From assembly GCF_016859285.1 (NCBI RefSeq), contig NC_053409.1, positions 22,205,976 to 22,269,975 on the forward strand: a stretch of DNA of 64,000 nucleotides. The letters are read 5' to 3'. A program made the position numbers and the translations under genes. The stretch is from Xiphias gladius (Eukaryota > Chordata > Actinopteri > Istiophoriformes > Xiphiidae). The notes beneath the pieces were generated by a model. It saw only the letters and a program-made list of their open reading frames with translations, ran no database searches and was not told where the DNA came from. Shown here piece by piece: positions 54,856-64,000 of this stretch; position 1 is the stretch's first letter; each line of letters opens with the position of its first letter.

Positions 54856-56069
54856 TGTTGGCTCGGCAGACACTTGTCCTCACATGCAAACCAAATTCTT
54901 TTGCCCTGATGAAAGAGATTAGGGGACAATATTAAGCCTATGGCATCAGAAATAGATACAGCAAAGGCATATAAGTGGCAACAAAATCGAATCAAGGGTA
55001 TTAACATAGAGGGTGTCACCTGTTGTACTGAATGTAAAGCCCTGTGAGGCTAATTTGTGACCTGAAATTGACTTGACAGTGATTTTTTTTTTTTAAACAA
55101 AGAGAGAGCATCTTATTCTGTAGATTTCCATTGTAAAAGGTGTGTTGCTTTTAAAAGAAATTACACTAATGTTAGATACAAAAAAAGGGGATCCCAGGGA
55201 TCCACTGATATTTAAACAAATAGGATTAGAGTTACTCCAAAAAAGTATCTTTAACTAATAGCCGTATGCCCATATGTACATTCAAAGAGTTACTGGTTGA
55301 CTTAATCATTCCTTCTGTCCATACTCATCATAAATTGTTCCCTTCCTAGGGTGACTCTCCACAATCCACAGTCCTCACTATGTTCAAAAATGTATTTTAA
55401 AGACCAGCCAAAGCTGACATTATTGGGTCTCAACAGTCTTGAATTAGGTGAATCAAGTGGATATCTCCCAAAGTTCTCTTTATATGAGATTCCCTCTTTG
55501 TGACAGTGTCTCCTTGCTGAGAGGCAGTGGACAGATAGTAAGAGTGAATTCTGCACCAAAGAACAGTAACTTTGGGAGACACCAGCTGTTGAAGACTCAA
55601 ATTTGTGTAACCCTTTTTTCTAGATAGGTAGTATTCTCCAGTCACTCTGAGCTATGGGTATGGGTAATGCACATCAACACGGCAAGACAGTATACACCCA
55701 ACTTCTGCCTGTCTGGGTTCAGAGCAGACTCCCCGATCTAAGGTTGCATGTTACTCTGTGACCCTAACACTCAGAACTGATCCCCGTAAAACAATGGCAC
55801 ATGGCACACAAGGGGACATGAATAAGCAACTTGAGCGTTACACATATAAATACACGAATACAAAATTTCAGTAAATGATAATATTTATTATATATGATGT
55901 CATTACTTCATTCCAACATAGTATTGTGGAATTACTCCTATTGAAATATACAGCTTATGACAATATATTTTACATCCTAATAAGAAACCTAAATTATTAT
56001 GTTAAACTCGATTACAGGAGGAATGATAGCAGCGACCAGTAACTCTTTCAGTGTACACATGGACATGTG

Positions 56070-56900
56070 AGCAGTGGTGGAAGAAGTACTCAGATATTTT
56101 ACACCAGTAAAAAGTACATTCAAAATCTTACTTAACTAAAAGCACAAAAGTATCATCAGCAAAATGCACTTAAAGTATTAAAAGTTAAAATATAGATTCT
56201 GGAGAATAACAGCCCCTCTGGCTGATATAAAATGATATACAGCATTATTAGATTGTTAATACCAATGCAAATGTGTAAGCAGCAGGTTGAAGTGCGAGCT
56301 ACTTTTAACTACTTCATACCCAGTTAGGCGGTTTGGTCCAGTGGTTCCCAACCTAGGGGTTGGGACCCTGGAAAGGGTCATGAGAAAAATCTGGGTGATC
56401 ATGATATGATTGATGAGGCAGGAGAGAAGAAAAAACACAGTTCTGTTACACTAATCTGTTTCAATTTTTTTGACTACTTCACTGATGTTTGCTGTCATTT
56501 GTGAAATATTGGATAATTTTACCTCTTTGTGCCTCAAACAATTATTTAAATAAAACTTTTTGAGAAGTTTGGAGGGGTATTGCCTCTAATAGACAATCCC
56601 AAATTTGACCAACACCAGCTACACACTGTTTAATTTATGAAAAGGTCATTAGCCAAAAAAGTTGGGACCCACTATTTTATAACCTTAACTTATTTTGTTT
56701 TAGTAAAATCTCCATCTGCAATATAACTAGAAACTACAGCTATCATATAAAAGTGGCGGAGTAAAATGTACAATAAGAGCCTCTGAAATTATGATTTCAG
56801 AGTGGGGTAGAAGTAGAAAATAGCAGAAAATGGAAATACTCAAGTAAAGTACAAATGCATCAGATTTGCTCTTGCGTAAATATACTTTCCACCACTGCAT
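56070..56900 (+). repeat. Teleost 'AAGTAC' MITE interrupted by a second element
   Basis: Outer ends GCAGTGGTGGAAGAAGTACT and ATACTTTCCACCACTGC are inverted copies. From about 56336 to 56660 a different repeat (CCAGTGGTTCCCAACCTAGG ... AAGTTGGGACCCACT, itself with inverted ends) interrupts it. Confidence 0.8.
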
Positions 56901-57368
56901 ACGAGTATTATATTAAGGTAAAATGTGAACCAATCCTTTGTCAAATATGACAGCAACCGAGCTGATTTATCACAGGTCAACGTGGTAGTTAAGTATACCG
57001 TTAGACATCATCCTGTGGACGTAAGTTTGACAAATACTGATCAAAAATAAGATTTTTAACCATTAACAGCTAACTACTGCGGAAATGTAGCGTTCATGTT
57101 ACTGAAACCATATTTAGTTATTATTTGTTATATGACTCGTTACTAACGTTATTTTAGTAATTGTTTAAAAGCTAAGTTAGTCATTTAACTGTATTCATTA
57201 CTGACTGAGGTATTTTATCTTCAGCGAGTCGCTAAAATGGCCAGTTAGCCAATAATGTCATAACGACAGAGCAGGCAGCGGCCGCGCTGGGTGGCTAACG
57301 CTACTTAACTTTCATAGCTCGAACAAAATATAGTACCCGAAAAGCAGCGTTGAAATAATGAAACTTAC

Positions 57369-57490
57369 CTGCTATAAGCAGTAGATATTTTCCTTGAGTT
57401 TATGTTTTGAAGTAGGTTTAAAACCCGGTCGCTTTCCCCTCTTTGTTGTTCCTGTCTTCACACAGAACATCCGGCCGCTGGTGTAAATTA
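57369..57490 (-). other. psen1: Candidate psen1 noncoding exon 1
   Basis: Minus-strand donor GCAG|GTAAGTTT (GT at 57368-57367) ends a GC-richer stretch containing CCGGATGTTC. It lies 2.5 kb upstream of the start exon, whose acceptor needs a partner. The 5' edge is unknown. Confidence 0.55.
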
Positions 57491-58140
57491 ACGCAAACTA
57501 CTTCCTCCTGGTCTCACAGATTGGGAGGCGTTCACGATCAAAACGTTGTTTAGGATTTGTTTGTATTGTTGTTTATTTCGTTAACGTTAAAAAAATAAAA
57601 TAAAATAAAATAAATATTGATAGCATTGATCAAAATATATCAACATCTTGTTTATATGATCCCGTCGACTCAGTGATTGCTTTTAAACCAACAACAGACT
57701 AAAATTATTAACAGAAAACATTACCCTTAGAAACTGAAATAGCCGTGCCGCGTCATGTCATATCGTTTAATCCGTGATTAAATGAAGCCTAGTGGGAAAA
57801 GCCGTTCACATCGGCCTCCGACTTGTAATTCTGAGCGGGCAATGTCTGACACCGCTTGGTGAAAAGAATTACAGAGATGTCAACAAACTGTTGGCCACAA
57901 ATGCACCACCGCAGGCAGTTACGCCAAATAAAATAGAGTCGTTTATTGATAATAATACAACCCACTCAGCCAGTTTTATTCTGTACACTGTTGGTAACGA
58001 ACTGCTACAAATGCATAACACGGAAACAATTGCTAATTTAGGTTAGCACTAAGGTTAACCACCTCGGGGATAATGCGTGAACAGCCCTAAGCCAGAAAAA
58101 GGGGTGTTTTTCTTTTTTCCCCCATTCTGGCGACAATACG
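57491..58140. promoter_or_regulatory. Divergent promoter region of psen1 and erh
   Basis: About 650-800 bases separate the candidate psen1 first exon (minus) from the erh first exon (plus). It contains an (AAAAT)n run near 57590-57615 and no TATA box at an obvious place. An 84-codon ORF at 57792-58046 has no support. A shared promoter is inferred from geometry. Confidence 0.4.
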
Positions 58141-58164
58141 TGAATGCAGCATTAACGATCAGTT

Positions 58165-58260
58165 GTTCTTCCTGTGGCAAAGGTCAAGAAGAAGACGAGG
58201 ACGAAGTAGAAAAAGAAGAAGAAGAAGAAGAAGAAGAGAAAAAAAAAAAAAGAAGATCGA
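58165..58260 (+). repeat. GAA/GAAGAA purine tract in the erh 5'UTR
   Basis: A (GAAGAA)n run followed by an A-run ends about 35 bases before the erh ATG. It is likely transcribed in exon 1. GAA repeats resemble purine-rich splicing enhancers, which would suit an exon whose only codon is ATG. That role is inference. Confidence 0.65.
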
Positions 58261-58289
58261 CTGAAACCGACTGAAAAGCTATTAAAAAC

Positions 58290-61200
58290 ATGGTTAGTAC
58301 CCTGTGATCCAATGTTTACAACCGGATATTTTTTTGTATGATCGTGTCAGGTCAAACGAGCGTGTCGATTTTACCTCAGCAGAACAGGTGTTTGGTAAAG
58401 ATACAAGCTCTCGGCTAACGCTAGCATGAATGTGGGGGACGTTTGGCAGTTGAGCAGCTGCAACAAAACGGCCCCCAATCCGATCATTGTTTGGTTTGTA
58501 AAAATGTAAGAAAATTAGCGAGTCACAACTACCCAGGGCTTAAAGTGAGTTTACTGGAAAGTTTACTGTAATTTAACACAAGGACCGGCAGCAAAATCCT
58601 CAGATTTAAGAATCTAAAATCATGAAATGTTTCCCAGTCACCATGAAAAAGTTCGCTCTTTTCTAATAATTCACAAATCAACTTTTTTTTTTTTTTTTTT
58701 TTACAATGCATCATAATATAAAAGTTCTTCATATGTTTATAAAATCTACATTTGTAAAGTAACTAGTAACTAATATACAAGTACGTCCAATTTGTACTTG
58801 TATATGTACTTGGATACTTTCCACCAATGTTCTTATCACTAAGTCAGTGGTGGCTAACACAGCTAAGTAGCTGAGATGAAGATTCTCAGGTGTGCTCAGG
58901 TGTGCGCCTGTTAGCTTAGCGAGTCTTTAATTTATAACGACTTCTTTGAATCTTGAAATCAGCCAAAAAAAAAAAAATCGTTTTTTTTTTGTGTGTGTGT
59001 GTAATGGCGACGGATCTTAAGAAAGATTTGAGGCTACATGTTAACAGAACTCAGGCTTCTACTAACAGTCATTTTCCATATCGATTAATCTGCTGATAAT
59101 CACTTTGTATACAAATGTTTAAAAAGTAGTGAGAAATGCCATTTACAATTGCTTAGAGTTCCGGGTGGTGTCTTCAGTTTGCCTTTATTTTGGTCCGACC
59201 AACAGTCAGAAACCCAAAGAAATCCAATTTACTGTCATATATGACCCAGAAACAGCGGATCATCACATTTGAAAAACTGAAACCTATAAGACTAAGACTA
59301 ATTGTGATGATTGCTAACTAATTACCTGCCAATATTCCTCTATAACACCTTAAACATTGTAACAGTTACCTGTCATTCGTTAACAAACCATCAAGGCTCA
59401 AAGCAGTGACCTAAAATTGGTTAGTTTGTACAAACACTCACAAAAAAGACATCAGCATATTCAGCTTATATCAATATAATAGGGAGCAAAACAACCCAGT
59501 CTGCACATCTGCGACTATTTATAGTGCTTTGTGCTTTCTCTACATGATACATTGATTACGACACCTGGAACAGACTTATTTGGCCAAACCAGCTCATTGT
59601 TTCAACGGGACATAGAGATGAATAGCTTAACCACAGTCTAACAACATTTGTCTGGTTTTTCAGTCCCACACCATCCTGCTGGTGCAGCCCACCAAGAGGC
59701 CAGAGGGGAGGACATACGCTGATTATGAATCAGTCAACGAGTGTATGGAGGGTGAGCTGATGATGCGTTTGTGCCCTGCTCTTCTGAAGGCCTGACTACA
59801 GCATCCATAACGACTTAACACGATTTCTAATTTCTCTGTGCCGTACTTGTGCGTGCTTTGTTTGCACGCCCTAGGACTTTTCTTGCATGTCCCTCCACTG
59901 TTACACAAATAAAGGTCCCTTAGATGCATGCACTTTGTTGTGTACATGTGATAACAGTTTGACATGTCATGTTTTTAAAAACCCCTCGAGTCACTTTCCT
60001 GTAAAAATCACAACGGCAGTCTCAACAGGTCAGACTTAGTAACCTTTCAGTAACACTTTGACGCTTCAGTGCTTGACTCTGAATTGGTGAACAGTCGAGT
60101 AAAAGGTTCTGTTCATCGTTTGTCGTCTGTTTTCACATGAGCAGTTGATGGTTGATCTGAGGCAACTACCTCCAGATTAAAAAGTAATGATTAAATACAC
60201 ACGTACAGTAACATTGTATCTAGTTGCTTCTAACACAGTTGTTCTTTACAAGTATTGTGAATATAGTCAGTATACAGCCGTTAAACACATGTAACATAAA
60301 ACTCAGGCGGTATCTTATCATAATTAGGAAAAAGTCATACGAACCACTTGGGATATATGTTATTTGTTATACCCGTTGTTGTGTGATTGTCTTGAGTGAA
60401 ATATAATTATTATTATTATTAGAGATTTTTAAGTTGCGGATCTACATAGTGCTTGTTTTGTATGATTTGAATAGGATATAGAAATGGAAATATATAAATA
60501 TAACTTAATTTATCAGGTATTTAGCTGACAGGTGTGCAACAGTAAAGCAAGTTTCTTAATCCGCAGCAATTTTCTCTCGTTAATGTAGATGGTTGGGTTA
60601 ATTTTTTGTAGATTTATAGCGAGAAGTGTGATATGCTGTGTTTTCTGTCTCCCGCACAGGTGTGTGTAAGATGTACGAGGAGCATTTAAAGAGAATGAAC
60701 CCCAACAGCCCGTCGATAACATACGACATCAGCCAGCTGTTTGACTTCATCGATGACCTGGCTGACCTCAGCTGTTTGGTGTAAGTTTGACAAGCAAACT
60801 GGCCTCAGTGCGTTGAAACTGCTGGCAACAAAGCAGCCTGTACAGGTCTCCTGAGTAGATGTATACTGTCTAACAAATTAATGATAAAGCTGGTCTGGAC
60901 TTACTCCATAGCCGAGGTGGTTGTGGGGAAGGAACAGTTTGGGAAGTGCCCTGAATCCCTAAAAGACATAAACCCATGGGAATTTTGATTTGTTTTCGGG
61001 AGATACAGAAACACGTGAATAATTTAAAAGCAGGTGTCATAATTTAGGCATCTTGTAGTGGTTAAACAGATGAAACACTCCTGGCCAAAAAGCTTTGATG
61101 CAAATTATTGGGATCTCCGTTTGATTTCAGTTAGACTTAGATTTGATTAGAAAATCTTTGTCCAAAAACACTAGCACAGCACAGCGCTGCCACTGTCATC

Positions 61201-62197
61201 TATCATGTTCCTCCACATCACAAATGTTATATATCATGGACAGAAAGTCTTCAAGCAGCTCTACAAAATTTGCAATTCTCTATGGTTCGCAAACTAAATG
61301 AGATTTTAAGGAGTGAGGGTGAGATGGGCAAACTACCAGCCTCATTCCCTATTCCAACAAAAAAAAAAAAAAAATTAAATATCTATATCTCTCTCTTTCT
61401 CTCTCTCTCTCTCATCCATTCTCTCAGTCTTTGTCAGTCATGTTATTTTACATTTAAATGTTAACTTTCTAAAGATTGTTGGTCTCCAGCCTTTCTTGTG
61501 TATCTGGTAGAAATGGGCAAATCTGAGCCTTCACTCACATTTCTATCTTTTTACCAATATTCTTTCTGCTCTCTCACGTTCAAAATCATGATATATAAGG
61601 ATAAAACCCTTGCAATGTTACACCTCCTTTTCAAGGCAGGGCCCATCTTTATTGTATAAGCGAGTGCCGAAAATGTTTAGCCTCGCAGAGCTGAGGAGGA
61701 GCCTGCATTCAAACAGCTGCAAATATTCTGTAAGAGCAGGTGAAGCTCTCTGTGCCTGAGGCCCTGTCAATTTGGGGCATTTTTGATGGTTTCACATGAG
61801 AAGTTCAAGCCCGTGTCTATAGAAGCAACCGCTCTGCTTAAGGTCTCCTGACTGAAACACATGCCCTTCCAGCTGCCACGGTGCTTCTTTCTCTCCTAGT
61901 AGCTGAACTTGACCTCTGACCTCGAGGAGAGGACGAGCGAGAGAGGCTGTGTGTCATTTGATCAGTGGTTCACGTTTATGTGCAGACTGGAGCTTGCTCA
62001 CTAGAAAAGTGAGTATCCAGTGCAGCCAGGCCAGGGAGGAAAAAAACCAAAAAAACAAACCTAAAACTTAATGTAATTTCTTGTGCCGCCTCAGGTATCG
62101 CGCCGACACACAGACATACCAGCCGTACAACAAGGACTGGATCAAAGAGAAGATCTACGTGCTGCTTCGCCGTCAGGCCCAGCAGGCAGCAAAGTGA
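58290..62197 (+). CDS. erh: Enhancer of rudimentary homolog, four coding exons
   Basis: Small, highly conserved nuclear protein that forms a homodimer and acts in RNA processing, transcription and cell-cycle mRNA control. Coding exons 58290-58292 (ATG only), 59664-59751, 60660-60780, 62095-62197 (TGA 62195-62197). Total 315 nt, 104 residues, the family's usual length. The sequence includes [58 protein letters not shown] and [20 protein letters not shown], essentially the vertebrate ERH sequence with AAK at the end. Splicing directly after the ATG is the known ERH gene structure. The 5'UTR is GAA-rich. AATAAA at 62324-62329. Confidence 0.97.
59085..59290 (+). repeat. Dispersed element copy in erh intron 1
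   Basis: Contains TATCGATTAATCTGCTGATA and CCGACCAACAGTCAGAAACC, related to the copy at 31015-31400. The rest of intron 1 (58293-59663) shows a (T)n/(GT)n run at about 58980 and nothing else. Confidence 0.55.
59752..60659 (+). other. erh intron 2
   Basis: AT-rich, no exon or recognisable repeat. Intron 3 (60781-62094) carries a (CT)n run at about 61388-61412 and is otherwise featureless. Confidence 0.6.
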
Positions 62198-62323
62198 AGC
62201 CTCTGAGGAGGTGAATGGAGGGGTGGAGACTGGGTGGGGGTTCAATATTATTTTTACTATCTGTAACTTCTTTTTTTCTTCGTGGAGAGGAGGTGTATTT
62301 TGTATTTTAATGTTTGACTTATT

Positions 62324-62329
62324 AATAAA
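62324..62329 (+). promoter_or_regulatory. erh: erh polyadenylation signal
   Basis: AATAAA 127 bases after the stop codon, followed by the T-rich sequence expected downstream of a cleavage site. Confidence 0.8.
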
Positions 62330-62379
62330 GATTTCCTTTACATAACATTGTTTCTGAATTTGTCCTCTTTTTTTCTCTC

Positions 62380-64000
62380 TGTCCCTTTTTATTTGTTGTC
62401 CTTGGTTTTTCCTTCTTCCATTATGTCATTTTTTTGGCTCTCTTTTCTCCTTTTTTCCATTTTTTTCATCTTGTTTTTTTTTTTTGTCTTCCTTTCCCCT
62501 TTACTTCCTCATTTCTCTCTATATTGTGTATGTTTCCTACTGTAGATTTTTTTTCTTCCTCTCCCACTTGAACAGTTAAGTGTTGACTGTACAAAAAAAA
62601 GCTTCCCATTATTACAGTTTGCTTGAAAGTATTGCACATGGTAACTTCCCCCTTTTATCGCTCAATACAGTGACAAATAAGCATGTCATGAAATATTGAT
62701 ATTTTTGTGTCTGGTTAAAAAAAAAAGTCCTTTTTTTATGTTTTTCGATTTTCAAAATAAATGGGCCGTGTAAGAATACAGCTTCAAACGTTGTCCTTCT
62801 TACATTGGTGTCCAGTCTATCTTTCCTGTCTTCTCTTTTTGGTCTTTCTTTTCTTTTGTTTGTTCCTTTCTCTTGTCATTTTTTGCTTTGTTTTGTTTAA
62901 ATCAGTCTTTTTTTCCTTTTTTCACCCTTTTTTCATTGGTCGACATTTTGGTGTTGACTACAGAAAAGTGCGACTTAATGAAATGAAGTTGTGCTCATGG
63001 TAATTTCCTTCTTTTTATGTCCAATACAAGCAAGTAATCCTCTCAGTATTGATTTTTTTTTTTTTTTTTTTAAATCTTTGCTTGGGAGAAGCATTTAAAA
63101 TTTCTTGGACTTTCAAAATAGACGGACTTTATGGAAATAAGATTTTAAAAAAAATGAAAAGGTCCTTCATCCATTTGTTTGCTTTCTCCCTATCCTGTCT
63201 TAGCTCCTTTTACTTCCTCTTTGTCCTTCTTTCTGTCATTGTTGCCTTTCTTTTGCTGGTCTACTCCTCTGTCTCTTTTCAGAAGTACAACTGCGGATGT
63301 CAATTTGCTTTGCTGTTGCGCACATGGCAATTTCCTCCTTTTTCACTCAGTACAGCGGCAAACAAGCACAAGAAGAAGAATATTGAACATTTTCAATTTC
63401 CTGCACTTTCAAAGTAGAGGGGCTTTGCGGGAACAATACATTTCCTTCTCGTACTCGCCTGTCTTTAATCCCTCTGCTCTTCTTTTTACTTTGTCTTGTT
63501 ACTTTTACTTAGTGTCTTACGCCTCTTTCCATGGATCAGTCTTCTTTTCTTTCGCCTTTATCCCTCTTTGACGGCGAGGTGCTGACTGTAGAAAACTGTC
63601 AGTTTGCTTTGCAGTTTTCACCCAATACAGCGGCAAATAAGCAAGTCTGGAGATATTTAGTTTCCTTAACTTTTAAAACATCTGGACCTAAAACAGATGA
63701 AATATTCCTCCTTCCACAGTTTCCTACTGCCCTGACTTTTCTTTTTTCGCCTCTCTTTGTCTTTTTTCTGTATATTTTTTCATCTGTTTCCTTTCTTTAC
63801 CCTTTCTTTCTCTTGAATATGCTGTTGAAAGTAGGAAATTGTCACTACAATGACAATTTGTTTAGCAGCAGCGTTCATGGTAACTCCCCCCTTTTTCACT
63901 CAATACAGTGGCAAATCAGCGACTGTGGAAATGTTCCTATTTTTAAAATACCTGGGGAAAAATATTTAGTTTCCTGGACTCTCAAAATAGATGGGGCCGT
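62380..64000 (+). repeat. Degenerate tandem array, units about 275-360 bp, running off the window
   Basis: Each unit has a pyrimidine-rich TTTCTTTT/CCTTTCTT block, then GTTGACTGTA/GCTGACTGTAG, a TTGCTTTGC-like string, a CATGGTAA string, and CACTCAATACAGTGGCAAAT, followed by GGACTTTCAAAATAGA. The AATACAG-type anchor recurs at 62664, 63023, 63349, 63624 and 63902. The ORFs here are by-products of the T-rich sequence. Confidence 0.8.

Noticed and set aside
57792..58046. 84-codon plus-strand ORF upstream of erh
   Set aside because: No recognisable motif, no splice link to erh, and weak ATG context; a repeat remnant or chance is more likely.
63049..63571. Overlapping 122- and 130-codon ORFs after erh
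   Set aside because: Products of T/C-rich tandem repeat sequence; Phe/Ser/Leu-dominated with no domain.

Overview
The window is vertebrate nuclear DNA, most likely from a teleost fish. Genes have many short exons with GT-AG introns. Fish-type miniature transposons, tRNA-derived SINE-like copies and a Tc1-like element are scattered through the introns and spacers. Four gene loci can be read, and I followed their splice sites by hand. In every multi-exon model the exon phases close without a break.

Layout. (1) Positions 1-2600, plus strand: the 3' end of a T-cell receptor beta locus, with three J segments (97-148, 471-522, 1035-1087) and one four-exon constant gene (1358-2314). (2) Positions 6092-31639, minus strand: a complete 26-coding-exon papilin gene (papln, 1226 codons before the stop). 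It encodes a signal peptide, TSR1, an ADAMTS-like Cys-rich/spacer module, TSR2-5, three YGCC cysteine motifs, one Kunitz domain, three Ig domains and a PLAC domain. It lies tail to tail with the TCR gene. (3) Positions 34000-45300: mostly spacer with repeats, plus one unrecognised single-exon coiled-coil ORF (40052-40324, minus) with a compact promoter-like upstream region. (4) Positions 45324-54855, minus strand: presenilin 1 (psen1, 10 coding exons, 481 codons) with both catalytic Asp residues and the PALP motif. A 5' noncoding exon is probable near 57369. (5) Positions 58290-62197, plus strand: erh (104 codons), divergent from psen1. (6) Positions 62600-64000: a degenerate tandem array that runs off the window.

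Functionally these are unrelated neighbours: an antigen-receptor chain, a secreted extracellular-matrix glycoprotein, the gamma-secretase catalytic subunit and a small nuclear RNA-processing factor. In mammals PSEN1 and PAPLN are also adjacent, so that pair is conserved linkage. The TCR-beta/papln junction is not the mammalian arrangement. I found no new multi-gene system. The items most worth a second look are the coiled-coil ORF with homeobox-like sites, the V-like reading frame running into the first J, the papilin YGCC repeats, and two tandem arrays (one in a psen1 intron, one after erh).
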